Part shown: positions 18,942-27,735 of the stretch, piece by piece
How the letters are laid out: every line of letters starts with the position of its first letter
Position numbering within the stretch: the first letter of the stretch is position 1
Origin: Candidatus Synchoanobacter obligatus
GTDB taxonomy: Bacteria > Pseudomonadota > Gammaproteobacteria > Comchoanobacterales > Comchoanobacteraceae
DNA: 64,000 bases
Direction of reading: 5' to 3'
Assembly (NCBI RefSeq): GCF_024259865.1
Contig: NZ_JAKUDN010000002.1
Location: forward strand, 111,942-175,941
The notes under the pieces: generated by a model
Databases searched by the model: none
Told to the model about the DNA's origin: nothing
The model's input: the letters and a program-made list of their open reading frames with translations, nothing else
Made by a program: the position numbers and the translations under genes

Positions 18942-19797
18942 ATTTGGATACATGTGTCTCATTGGACGACCCAATGTTGGAAAGTCCACCTTAACGAATC
19001 ACTTACTCAAGACGCCAATTGCTATTGAAAGCGCCAAACCTCAAACAACATGGTATGAAGTTAAAGGCGTATTAAGCACCAAGGGTGCTCAAATCGTTAT
19101 CTCTGACACGCCAGGGATACATGACATGATTCACCGCCAACAAAATCAGACCATGAATCGAATCGCATACAGTGCTGTTAGTAGCGCTGATATTATTTGC
19201 CATCTCATTACACCACCAACATGGACAGCCAAAGATCAATATATTCATGAGTTCCTACAACCTATGAACAAACATAAAATACTGGTCATCAATCAAATAG
19301 ACAGATTCAAGCCACATGAGCTCCTACCATTTATTGCCAAACTCCAAGAACAATCCTGCTATCAAGCAGTTTTGTCCACCAGCGCCAAACATGGCACCAA
19401 CTGCGATATCCTATTAGAAGAGATTACCAATGCATTGCCTCAAAACTCTCCCATGTTCAATAAAAAGCACATTCATGATCACTCTGTTGCGTTTCTAACT
19501 CAGGAAATGATTAGAGAGCAACTAATGCAGCAGCTCCAATCTGAGATGCCTTATACAACACACATTGAGATTTTCCACGTTGTTCAAAAAGACAAGATTC
19601 TTGAAGTCCACGTTAACCTGCATGTCAAACATATTGGGCAAAAAAAGATCCTGATTGGCCAAGACGGAACTAGAATCAAAGAGATTGGTCAGACCGCAAG
19701 AAAAAGGCTTCAAATAATATTAAAAAAGCGTATTATGTTAAAGGTATGGGTAAAACTAAGCCAGAAAGTAACCGAGCCAAGCAACATTGAACAGTAA
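18934..19797 (+). CDS. era: GTPase Era
   Basis: 287 residues. Motifs: P-loop GRPNVGKST (11-19), DTPGIH (59-64), and a C-terminal KH RNA-binding domain with the loop IGQDGTRIKEIG. The G4 motif, normally NKxD, reads NQID at 120-123, so the guanine-stacking lysine is replaced by glutamine. G5 is SAK. Era helps assemble the 30S subunit near the 16S rRNA 3' end. It starts inside the rnc stop region, and its own end overlaps the TTG start of the flippase. Confidence 0.95.
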   Translation: MSKFGYMCLIGRPNVGKSTLTNHLLKTPIAIESAKPQTTWYEVKGVLSTKGAQIVISDTPGIHDMIHRQQNQTMNRIAYSAVSSADIICHLITPPTWTAKDQYIHEFLQPMNKHKILVINQIDRFKPHELLPFIAKLQEQSCYQAVLSTSAKHGTNCDILLEEITNALPQNSPMFNKKHIHDHSVAFLTQEMIREQLMQQLQSEMPYTTHIEIFHVVQKDKILEVHVNLHVKHIGQKKILIGQDGTRIKEIGQTARKRLQIILKKRIMLKVWVKLSQKVTEPSNIEQ

Positions 19798-21112
19798 CAT
19801 ACAGCCAAGAGTGCCATCTACCCAGGGACCTCTTGAAAAAAAAAGCGTCTTCAACATTCATTTGTTACTGTACTTCATCTTATCATTAATCTCATGGCGT
19901 TTAACTATTATAGCCACGGGCGCTGCGTCTCAATGGATCGGTGCCAGTCGATTTGGTGATTTTTCTGTATCGCTGCGCTTGGCACACAACCTGGCACACC
20001 TTTTTGTTATGGGGCAAGAAGCCACCATTCTAATGTACCTTGCAAAATACAAAAATCAGCCAGAAAAACAAACCGGCCTTGTGCGCTGGATTATCTCTAG
20101 CACACTGCTTAAAACCCTTGTTGTATTTGCTCTAATTATCTGCTGCCATCAACTATATCTACATACTTTCTTGCCCACGGTGTTGGTAAACCCCCATATT
20201 TGGATTGCGTGGACAGCCATCCCATTTATCGTTATCTGTGGTATTTATGAACGCTTTTTCTTATATCTAAAACAATTTTTTGTCTCATCATTGGCTAGAG
20301 GAATTTACCAACCTTTAATCTTCATCGCGCTATTATATCCTATATCACAAATCTGGCCACCATCAGCTGCCATCGCACTGCTTGCATACACAATAGCATT
20401 TGCCCTCTCCAGCTTAATCTATTGCGCCCATGGCTATTTTGGTCCTTTCAAGTTATCACCTGCTTACGACCAATCAGATAAAAAAGAATGGCAACTTTCA
20501 GGGCTTTTTTATACGTTTAGTACGCTTATTATAAAAAGCACCCCATCCATTGCACTATTCTTTCTTGAAAGACACGGCAGTAGTGAAGCGGTTGTTGGAC
20601 ACTTTTCTGCCTTATGGTCTATACTTTATGGCTTCCACCTTCTCACCAAACCCTTTGATAGTTACTTAAAGCCTCTTATTGCCAACTATTACTCTACCAA
20701 TAAAATTGCGCAGCTACAACATGAGCTCAACACCATCAATAAAGCGAGATGGCTCATTATCCTTGGTGTACTTTGCGGGCTAGCCTATACTGGCAAGGCC
20801 ACCTTGATTGGCTACGGTGATAGTTTTGCCAGTGCCTACGAGCCCTTAATGCTTCTGTCTTTGCTCACTGCAATACAATACTTAGGCTATCCTGCTCACG
20901 AAATGCTTAACTATACCGGCAATCAGCAAGCCTTGTCTTTCATTATGGCCTGTCAATTTTTTAGCATTGCTACCATAGCCGTATTGCTCATTCCAACCTA
21001 CGGCATCTGGGGGGCTGTTTTAGCCCAAGGTATCCCCTGTATTGCCGCCTCGATTGCCAGCAGCATTGTCTTGAGGAAAAGGACTAGGATCAATGCTTAC
21101 TTTTTTTTCTAA
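19787..21112 (+). CDS. MOP-superfamily polysaccharide flippase-like protein (first of a tandem pair)
   Basis: 441 residues from TTG 19787, which overlaps the end of era; no ATG is available before residue 75. About twelve hydrophobic helices with the pattern of Wzx/MATE-like exporters, including FGDFSVSLRLAH near the start and YGIWGAVLAQGIPCI near the end. This family flips lipid-linked oligosaccharides or similar lipids across the inner membrane. The next gene is a paralogue: GDFSVSLR against GNFAVSLK, and LIPTYGIWGA against LIPRYGVLGA. No glycosyltransferase is nearby, so the substrate is unknown. MurJ is less likely since its hallmark basic residues are not evident. Confidence 0.75.
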   Translation: MNSNIQPRVPSTQGPLEKKSVFNIHLLLYFILSLISWRLTIIATGAASQWIGASRFGDFSVSLRLAHNLAHLFVMGQEATILMYLAKYKNQPEKQTGLVRWIISSTLLKTLVVFALIICCHQLYLHTFLPTVLVNPHIWIAWTAIPFIVICGIYERFFLYLKQFFVSSLARGIYQPLIFIALLYPISQIWPPSAAIALLAYTIAFALSSLIYCAHGYFGPFKLSPAYDQSDKKEWQLSGLFYTFSTLIIKSTPSIALFFLERHGSSEAVVGHFSALWSILYGFHLLTKPFDSYLKPLIANYYSTNKIAQLQHELNTINKARWLIILGVLCGLAYTGKATLIGYGDSFASAYEPLMLLSLLTAIQYLGYPAHEMLNYTGNQQALSFIMACQFFSIATIAVLLIPTYGIWGAVLAQGIPCIAASIASSIVLRKRTRINAYFFF

Positions 21113-21168
21113 TTGCTAACCCTGCGAAAGTATATTAACCTATCCATAAGGGAATACGTGTAATTGAT

Positions 21169-22458
21169 TTGGATACCAACAGACAAGACACAGCCATTAT
21201 TTGGCTTTTATGCACAGGCATCATATGCTATGGCGTCTTTTATAGCGCAAATATTTATATCCTACAGCATATTACCATTGCATCATACGGAAACTTCGCT
21301 GTCAGCCTCAAAATACTATCGATGCTTTGTGCATTACTTACGATTGCCAAACAGTTTTCCTTAACCATTTATATGCCTCAATATGAAAAGTCACACAAAT
21401 ACATTCAACGGACTTCTGTCACCACATGGCTCTTTAAAAATCTTTCACTCTCTGCCTTCATTCTTACAATAGGTCTGGCCACAACCTGGTTTTTGTTTTA
21501 TCTCATTAATAATGAAACTTTCGTCAATGTCTTTCAGGACAGTCCCTTCCACTTTACCCTTTTCTTCTTACCCATATTGGCTTTTTTTATTATCCTGTCT
21601 TGCTTAAGCTTGGCTCAGAAATCACTGAATAAAAGCGTGGCATCATTTGTAACTATTTTACCCAACATTCTCATTACTGCCGTATTTATTTTAGGAATAT
21701 TCACCATCAACACCAAAACCATGTATACCATTGGTTTATTTTTAACCTGCCAAGCGACTGTTCTGGTATTATATTTGTTCATATCTCAAACCCAATATGC
21801 ACCAAACTTTGCCTCCGGGTACGCCATTCAAGAGCATAATCACTGGTATACCAAGTCTAGCATTTATTGGGCCAGCACCATATCACACCACTTTAGCATT
21901 ATTTTATCACTGTTAGCGCTAGAAATACTGTCTCCTGAACATTATGTTGGTGAGTATGCCATTATCCTACTATTTGTTATCGCATATTTCGCGCTCATTT
22001 CACCATTACATACCTACCTATCTTCACAACTAGGCGTCCTACTTGACACCAACCATGAAAGACTCAACAAACTCATTAAAATTATTAGCAAACTACAGCT
22101 TGTCATCATTCTTTTGGGCTGCATTATCACAATCATATTTGGCACTTCGCTACTCGCCTATATTGGCGCACCATTAAGCATTCTCCCACTACTCATCACC
22201 GCCATGATACTGTTTGGTCTTGCCATCATCACGTCCATTCCTCTTCGAATAGTGGTTCACTCTGAACTAGGCCATTATGCGCTTTACCTAAAAGGTTTTC
22301 GTTTAATCGGGTGCTGCTTACTTCTGTCTGCTTTAATCCCCCGCTATGGCGTACTGGGAGCCATTATTTCAGACACAGTTCCATTAATTATCATCAATAT
22401 TATAGGTGCCCTCATTTGCTCTAATCGCCTAAAGATAAATGGACTAGCCTTAAAATGA
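21169..22458 (+). CDS. MOP-superfamily polysaccharide flippase-like protein (second of a tandem pair)
   Basis: 429 residues, about twelve membrane helices, a divergent paralogue of the gene before it. The start given is TTG 21169. ATT at 21163 is in frame and sits 9 bases after AAGGGA, a better-spaced ribosome site, so a rare ATT start cannot be excluded. The C-terminal part keeps the family layout LIPRYGVLGAIISDTVPLI. Its TGA overlaps the recO start (ATGA), showing the pair is translated within the era-recO operon. Function as in the previous entry; the two may act together. Confidence 0.72.
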   Translation: MDTNRQDTAIIWLLCTGIICYGVFYSANIYILQHITIASYGNFAVSLKILSMLCALLTIAKQFSLTIYMPQYEKSHKYIQRTSVTTWLFKNLSLSAFILTIGLATTWFLFYLINNETFVNVFQDSPFHFTLFFLPILAFFIILSCLSLAQKSLNKSVASFVTILPNILITAVFILGIFTINTKTMYTIGLFLTCQATVLVLYLFISQTQYAPNFASGYAIQEHNHWYTKSSIYWASTISHHFSIILSLLALEILSPEHYVGEYAIILLFVIAYFALISPLHTYLSSQLGVLLDTNHERLNKLIKIISKLQLVIILLGCIITIIFGTSLLAYIGAPLSILPLLITAMILFGLAIITSIPLRIVVHSELGHYALYLKGFRLIGCCLLLSALIPRYGVLGAIISDTVPLIIINIIGALICSNRLKINGLALK

Positions 22459-23075
22459 CCCCAAACCCTGCTTACATCATTCATGAAAGAGCTCTCAATG
22501 AAAAGAAAAAGTTTGTGTATCTCTTTAACCGCAATGATGGCATGAAATCGATAACCACCGCCACTAAAAAAGTACTACACTATTTTAGCCCATACCAGAC
22601 GACTCAAAATCGACAGCGAACCACACTGCATGCACCACTGTCCTCCCCTCTTATTTTGCAAGGAAGATCTTTATACTGTGGTCTTTATCTCAATGAAGTC
22701 ATATATAAATTCTGTTATCAGTCTGATCCACACCCATTGCTTTATGATCAATATGTCATCACGCTTGATGCCATCCAATCAGGAATCCCTATTGAAGCAG
22801 CTTTAAGACTCTTTGAGCTGCGTTTATTTCAAGCAACAGGTTATGGAATTGACATTGTTCATATTACCGAACCCTATATTGAATTTAACAAACACCAAGG
22901 CTTTATCGGAAAAGACAAACCCTCGCAACAAAGCATTCCTCGTATAAAACTACAAGATATGTTATATGACTTCATTCCTTCTCAAGAAGTAAAACTTTTT
23001 TTTCGAAATATGATCGGCACACTGACGAATAATACCATACAATCTAGGCGACTATATGAACAAAATATTACTTAA
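22455..23075 (+). CDS. recO: DNA repair protein RecO, short form
   Basis: 206 residues against about 240 in relatives. The N-terminal OB-fold is seen in AYIIHERALNEKKKFVYLFN. The core signature LQGRSLYCGLYLNEVIYKF followed by DPHPLLYDQY and ALRLFELRLFQATGYGID matches RecO well, as does the C-terminal NNTIQSRRLYEQ (KSRELFRQ in E. coli). It loads RecA on gapped DNA with RecR. The zinc cysteines of some RecO proteins are absent. The expected neighbour era is upstream but separated by the two flippase genes. Confidence 0.85.
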   Translation: MTPNPAYIIHERALNEKKKFVYLFNRNDGMKSITTATKKVLHYFSPYQTTQNRQRTTLHAPLSSPLILQGRSLYCGLYLNEVIYKFCYQSDPHPLLYDQYVITLDAIQSGIPIEAALRLFELRLFQATGYGIDIVHITEPYIEFNKHQGFIGKDKPSQQSIPRIKLQDMLYDFIPSQEVKLFFRNMIGTLTNNTIQSRRLYEQNIT

Positions 23076-23421
23076 ATCCTTTATTTTCTCTTGTATCGCT
23101 GCATGGGTCGTAGCAAACGATACTCCCATCATTAATATACTGAACATGAGTGATCAGGACATCCAAGTTAAAATAGCCCCTAACTGCACAGAAGTACTCA
23201 CCCAAGAGCCCATTCACATAACCAAGCATACACTACAAAAAGATGTATCACTGCCTGAAGATAGCGCTAAAGTTTGTTTACTGGCCCAATCTTCGACCAA
23301 TCATGAAGAAAAATGGAAGATGCTTGAAATCATGCTTCCAACCAAAAAGTGGGTCATCGTAAATGAGAAGACTGATGAAATTCTCTTAAGCACAGGCGAG
23401 TTCACCACTCATGACAACTGA
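23056..23421 (+). CDS. Small exported protein of unknown function
   Basis: 121 residues starting within recO (20-base overlap). The signal peptide MNKILLKSFIFSCIAAWVVA ends in VVA-ND. The mature part begins PIINILNMSDQDIQVKIAP, a strand pattern shared with the exported proteins at 3878, 44634 and 55298; two cysteines may pair. It is beta-rich with no recognised family. Its 3' end overlaps the convergent hemY by 13 bases. Confidence 0.6.
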   Translation: MNKILLKSFIFSCIAAWVVANDTPIINILNMSDQDIQVKIAPNCTEVLTQEPIHITKHTLQKDVSLPEDSAKVCLLAQSSTNHEEKWKMLEIMLPTKKWVIVNEKTDEILLSTGEFTTHDN

Positions 23422-24470
23422 TCATCTTGCATCACACTCTCTAACATTTTGACAACATCAGTCACAGCCCCTTCTTGCGCATGAACATAAGACAGAAGGT
23501 ATTTCAGATGCTTGTTATCACTGTCCTTTTCTAGAAGCTGGTTTAGCAAGGAAATCTTTTGATCATAAGGCACATCAAGGGCCGCCAACAGCGGCATGTC
23601 TCGCTCCTGCAAATTACCCACTTGAGCCAAAAGATGCAGCGCCTGTTGGTCACTGCCTTGAGCCAACAGTGCTTTTACGTTGTAGTAAGTCATACTTGGA
23701 TCAGACTTCAGGCACTTCGGAAGCTGGCTTAACGCTTTACGAAGACCATCCCAATCTCCTTTAGCTATATAACCATCTAAATACACACCTGCGCCCTCAA
23801 GAAGTCGAGAATAGACACTGCCTTGATCCACATAACGGCACAATAACGAGTAGTGTTTCAATAATGCTGAATAATGCTTTTTGGGAGAGGCCTGAGCAAA
23901 AAAAGCTTGAGCAATGCGTTGATTGTACATGCCGCTATCAATAGCATCGAGCAACATATCCGCAGCAAGGTCCGACTTGCCCCTTTCGGATAATAAATAC
24001 GACCGAAACCATATAATCCAGCCCTCGGGTACTTTTCTCATACCTTGTATCTGGCTGATAATATCCTCTAATTTTTTAACATCACCCAGTTTATTAACCC
24101 AAATGGCATGTAAGATATAGTCTGAAAACTCAGCACAATCTGACTCTAACGGCAAATGTCCAACAGCGATCTCAAAATCATTTGCCAACGCATAAATCAT
24201 TGCTTGTCCTCTCGCATACTCTCGCTCTTGAACCAATCGTCTCTGACGATAGCTTCGATACTGCTTAGGCAAATACATCAACTGCCGTCCCTGAACAATT
24301 AACCATGCACCCAACAAGTAGACCAAAATCACAACCAACAAGACAAACCATGCATTGAGTGCAATATGCGACGGTCCATAGGAAAATGAAACTTGTGCCG
24401 CGGACTCATCCAGAAGGATAAACCCTAAAGCCACAACCAGAAACGTTAAATACAATATTGGCCGTATCAT
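23409..24470 (-). CDS. hemY: HemY-like inner membrane TPR protein
   Basis: 353 residues. Two N-terminal membrane helices (PILYLTFLVVALGFILL; AWFVLLVVILVYLLGAWLIV) are followed by a basic stretch (RSYRQRRLVQERE) and then helical repeats of TPR type, the layout of HemY. It is shorter than the E. coli protein (about 398). Its exact biochemical role is not known; it is linked to haem/protoporphyrin metabolism by gene order. ATG 24470 follows AGGAGAGAGG and overlaps the hemX stop. hemC and hemD are not adjacent. Confidence 0.75.
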   Translation of the reverse strand: MIRPILYLTFLVVALGFILLDESAAQVSFSYGPSHIALNAWFVLLVVILVYLLGAWLIVQGRQLMYLPKQYRSYRQRRLVQEREYARGQAMIYALANDFEIAVGHLPLESDCAEFSDYILHAIWVNKLGDVKKLEDIISQIQGMRKVPEGWIIWFRSYLLSERGKSDLAADMLLDAIDSGMYNQRIAQAFFAQASPKKHYSALLKHYSLLCRYVDQGSVYSRLLEGAGVYLDGYIAKGDWDGLRKALSQLPKCLKSDPSMTYYNVKALLAQGSDQQALHLLAQVGNLQERDMPLLAALDVPYDQKISLLNQLLEKDSDNKHLKYLLSYVHAQEGAVTDVVKMLESVMQDDQLS

Positions 24471-25081
24471 CCTCTCTCCTCAAGCGCACAAATTTCTAAC
24501 AACTGATCTCGAATACCCTGGTGCGTATCACCCAAAGAACTTGCGTACAGCATCAGCTCTTGCTTAATGCCCTCCCAGCCTAGAAATCCTGTTTCTGACG
24601 CATGATATGAAAAATACAATAACTGCTGGAGACGCATAAAATCTGGCACCGTTTGCTCTCGTGATGTGATTCTCACCACATTCTTAAGTGCATAATATAC
24701 TTCTTGATCACCACCCTCATGAATACTTTGCCAAACCGCCAAGACCCGCTTCTGAAAACCCTTCTGAAATGCTTGGCGCGCAACCAAGTCTCCACGAATA
24801 TCACGACCAACTTCAACAGAAACCGAATCAAGATAGCTCTCAGCCAATTGATATTGCCCGGTAGCTACTGCATGTTTTGCCAATGCCAATATTACCGAAC
24901 CATCATCTTTAATAGGAGCAACATCAAGTTTAGAGCGATGCTGTAAGGCTACCAACGCTTCACTTTGCTGTACCAAGCGATCTTCTATTGCATTCACCTT
25001 GGAAAAGAGCGTTGCTATAGCCAACAAAAGAAAAAAAATCAATGTCGCTAAACCACTCCACTTAATATAACTATTCATCAT
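24467..25081 (-). CDS. hemX: HemX-like protein
   Basis: 204 residues. One N-terminal membrane helix (GLATLIFFLLLAIATLF) is followed by a short coiled coil (KVNAIEDRLVQQSEALVAL) and a helical domain. The first part and the position directly before hemY fit HemX, but it is about half the length of E. coli HemX. The family has no proven catalytic role despite its old annotation as uroporphyrinogen methyltransferase. Starts with two consecutive ATGs at 25081/25078. Confidence 0.65.
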   Translation of the reverse strand: MMNSYIKWSGLATLIFFLLLAIATLFSKVNAIEDRLVQQSEALVALQHRSKLDVAPIKDDGSVILALAKHAVATGQYQLAESYLDSVSVEVGRDIRGDLVARQAFQKGFQKRVLAVWQSIHEGGDQEVYYALKNVVRITSREQTVPDFMRLQQLLYFSYHASETGFLGWEGIKQELMLYASSLGDTHQGIRDQLLEICALEERG

Positions 25082-25264
25082 TGGTCTTAATAAGAATCAA
25101 CCATTTGTACCATGAATCCATAACACATGCAATAGCTTGCACCATACCATTTCACCCTTTATTTTCTCATTACAATCATCACAGACCTCAACTCTAGCAC
25201 CTATGATTCTTCTAGCCATATCCCTTTAAAACTGTTAGGATCTCAATAGCAAAAACTGATAGCA

Positions 25265-26206
25265 ATGATGCAAAATTTTTCCCACAATCAAACCATCTAC
25301 AAGATATTAAGTGGTATTCCTGAGATATCTCAGCTACCAAACATCAACCATATCTTTGACATTCAAGACGGAAGAGTTCGGTTTAAAATCCCAATAGCCC
25401 ACATCCACAACCAACTGACCATGGCCTTAAGAAAGGAATCTGTCGATTTAACCATTGTTCAAGACATTCCCACTTTTCATAGCAAAAAAACCATGCCGCC
25501 AAAAATAAAAAACATAATCGCCATTGGCTCAGGAAAAGGCGGTGTTGGCAAGTCCACAATCACCTATTTACTTGCACAAGCATTACATCATTGTGGCGCA
25601 AAAGTTGGCGTACTTGATGCTGATATTTATGGCCCTAGCCAAGGCCTCTTATTTCATTTAGACACAAAACCCAAGATAACCACTGACAAAAAAATCATCC
25701 CCTTCAACCGTGACGGGATTCAAGTCATGTCAATTGGTGTTTTGGCACAAACGGAAAAAGCACTCATGTGGCGAGGCCCCATGATCTCACAAGCGTTAAT
25801 GCAGATGTACTCCCAAACCGAGTGGCAGGACATCGACTACCTACTCATTGATTTACCTCCAGGAACGGGAGATGTTCACCTAACCTTAATACAAAAGCTG
25901 GCTTTAACCACAAACCTATTAATTGGAACCCCACACCCTCTCGCAATGCTTGACGTTAACCGCTATAAGAGTATGCTCAACCATCTAGAGTCACCCATCT
26001 TATCAACCATTGTTAACTTTGCAGAGAATGACAATCCCGACTCAGACGAAAGCTATGCCATTCCAATGAACACCGCATTTAGAGACACGAAAGCCATAGC
26101 GCATCCTGAGTTTATCCAGCTGGCACAGCATCTCTGCGCAAAACTGACTGGCTATTCAGAAGCTACAACCAACCCTTTTGATAACATCCAAATAGCCACA
26201 ACCTAA
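25265..26206 (+). CDS. mrp: Mrp/ApbC-family P-loop ATPase, without the CxxC motif
   Basis: 313 residues. The deviant Walker A GSGKGGVGKST lies near residue 94, followed by DADIYGPSQG and LLIDLPPGTGD, all hallmarks of the Mrp/NBP35 iron-sulfur carriers. A short MIP18-like N-terminal part precedes it. Relatives carry a CPxC or CxxC motif after the ENM box, used to hold a 4Fe-4S cluster at the dimer interface; here that segment reads TIVNFAENDNPDSDES and has no cysteine. It may work without a bridging cluster or serve another purpose. Its stop abuts the stop of adk. Confidence 0.85.
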   Translation: MMQNFSHNQTIYKILSGIPEISQLPNINHIFDIQDGRVRFKIPIAHIHNQLTMALRKESVDLTIVQDIPTFHSKKTMPPKIKNIIAIGSGKGGVGKSTITYLLAQALHHCGAKVGVLDADIYGPSQGLLFHLDTKPKITTDKKIIPFNRDGIQVMSIGVLAQTEKALMWRGPMISQALMQMYSQTEWQDIDYLLIDLPPGTGDVHLTLIQKLALTTNLLIGTPHPLAMLDVNRYKSMLNHLESPILSTIVNFAENDNPDSDESYAIPMNTAFRDTKAIAHPEFIQLAQHLCAKLTGYSEATTNPFDNIQIATT

Positions 26207-26956
26207 CTAGCATGACGTCATTGGTCCATCAAGCGCTTTTTGCTGCTGACAGAGCGTTTCCCAAACCTGATCAAAACTTTGGCTTGCATCAACAAATACC
26301 ATGTTTTTTACCACGCCCTGAGGATTGTCAACCTGCTTTTTAGCCCACGCGACGATAGGAAAAGTCAGCTTATGATAATCTTTTAAGCGCGCCTCAACAA
26401 TATCTGCTCGATCATCTTCTCTTTGAGCCAGTGGCTCACCAGTTTCGTCATCCTTGCCTGGAACCTTAGGCGGCATATGATCAATATGATACATTCTACC
26501 AGAAGGCAAATGAATGCGTCGACCTCCCATTCTTTCTACGATCTTAGCATCCTCAATCTCTAGCACAATCATCAAATCAACTTGAATGCCCACTTGTGCA
26601 AAAAACTCACTTTGAGCAATGGTTCGAGGAAAACCATCAAATATGGCTCCTTTTGCATATTGACTGCCTTCCAGCTCTTTTGCCAACAATGACATCACCA
26701 AGCTATCTGGCACAAATTTTCCTGCTGACATCAGCTCTTGCACTTCGGAGCCTGGGGTCATATTCTTTTTCAATACAGAGCTCGCTGTAATCACCGGAAT
26801 GCCTTCTTCTTTTGCCAATTTTAAAGCAAGTGTCCCCTTTCCAGCACCAGGAGGCCCCACCAACACATAATATACCGGGTTTTTATTCACATCATTCAAC
26901 ACGTACACTCCCAAAGCCGCAAAAAAAATACAAAGACCTAATAATAAATATTTCAT
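26207..26956 (-). CDS. adk: Adenylate kinase with an N-terminal membrane anchor
   Basis: 249 residues against about 215. Residues 4-20 (LLLGLCIFFAALGVYVL) are a hydrophobic helix without a clear cleavage site, then the kinase begins: P-loop GPPGAGKGT (34-42), FDGFPRT (106-112), GRRIHLPSGRMYH of the LID near 145-157 and DDRAD. The AMP-site box normally STGDMLR reads TASSVLKK. The reaction is ATP + AMP = 2 ADP. The anchor would place the kinase domain in the periplasm. ATG 26956 has GAGATAG upstream. A GTG at the Val just before NKNPVYY could give a cytosolic form, but has no ribosome site. No other adk is in the window. Confidence 0.88.
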   Translation of the reverse strand: MKYLLLGLCIFFAALGVYVLNDVNKNPVYYVLVGPPGAGKGTLALKLAKEEGIPVITASSVLKKNMTPGSEVQELMSAGKFVPDSLVMSLLAKELEGSQYAKGAIFDGFPRTIAQSEFFAQVGIQVDLMIVLEIEDAKIVERMGGRRIHLPSGRMYHIDHMPPKVPGKDDETGEPLAQREDDRADIVEARLKDYHKLTFPIVAWAKKQVDNPQGVVKNMVFVDASQSFDQVWETLCQQQKALDGPMTSC

Positions 26957-27110
26957 TTCTATCTCAAATATCCCCGATTAAGTATACAAAGACCTCCTTA
27001 AAAAAGCAACTATGCTCTTAATAATACATATGAACCCAAACCAAAGTCTATACCTCGTGAGAGACATAACAATATTTGGTAGAATACCCTATACCAACAA
27101 GGAGGATACG

Positions 27111-27680
27111 ATGGCCGCAAAGAACGATAGATGGATACAGCAACAAGCCGCACAAGGCATGATTGAACCCTTTGAGCCCAAACTGGTTCGTGCTGACACC
27201 AACGGAGATCCCATTGTTTCATACGGAACCTCTAGTTATGGTTATGATTTACGCTGCGCTGCAGAATTCAAAATCTTCACCAATATGAACTCTACCGTTG
27301 TTGACCCAAAAAACTTTGACCCTAAAAGCTTTATTCATGTTGAAGGAAACCGCTGCATCATACCACCCAATTCTTTTGCCCTAGCCAGGTCAGTAGAATA
27401 TTTCCGCATGCCGAGGGACGTTATCGCCATCTGCCTTGGAAAATCAACCTACGCAAGATGTGGCATCATTGTCAATGTTACCCCAATAGAACCTGAGTGG
27501 GAAGGCCATATCACACTAGAGTTTTCTAACACCACGCCTCTTCCAGCATATATCTATGCCAACCAAGGCGTTGCACAGCTGGTCTTTATATCCGCCGACA
27601 AGGTCTGCGAGGTCTCTTATAAAGATAGAGCCGGAAAATACATGGGCCAAGAAGGCATTACATTACCAGAAGTTTCCTAA
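27111..27680 (+). CDS. dcd: dCTP deaminase
   Basis: 189 residues from ATG 27111, fixed by AAGGAGGATACG; the longer frame from 27012 is rejected. Trimer and active-site boxes are present: [40 protein letters not shown] and [17 protein letters not shown] (with the catalytic Glu). It makes dUTP for thymidylate synthesis in the cytoplasm. The length fits the mono-functional proteobacterial enzyme. A strong terminator follows. Confidence 0.96.
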   Translation: MAAKNDRWIQQQAAQGMIEPFEPKLVRADTNGDPIVSYGTSSYGYDLRCAAEFKIFTNMNSTVVDPKNFDPKSFIHVEGNRCIIPPNSFALARSVEYFRMPRDVIAICLGKSTYARCGIIVNVTPIEPEWEGHITLEFSNTTPLPAYIYANQGVAQLVFISADKVCEVSYKDRAGKYMGQEGITLPEVS

Positions 27681-27683
27681 GGC

Positions 27684-27714
27684 AAAAAAAAACCCGGGAA
27701 TCCCCGGGCTTTTT
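27684..27714. terminator. Bidirectional terminator between dcd and the IQ-motif gene
   Basis: CCCGGG arms (27693-27698 and 27703-27708) with an AATC loop, flanked by nine A on the left and five T on the right, so it can stop both strands. Confidence 0.85.
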
Positions 27715-27735
27715 ATCAATGAGCCAAATGAGTAA

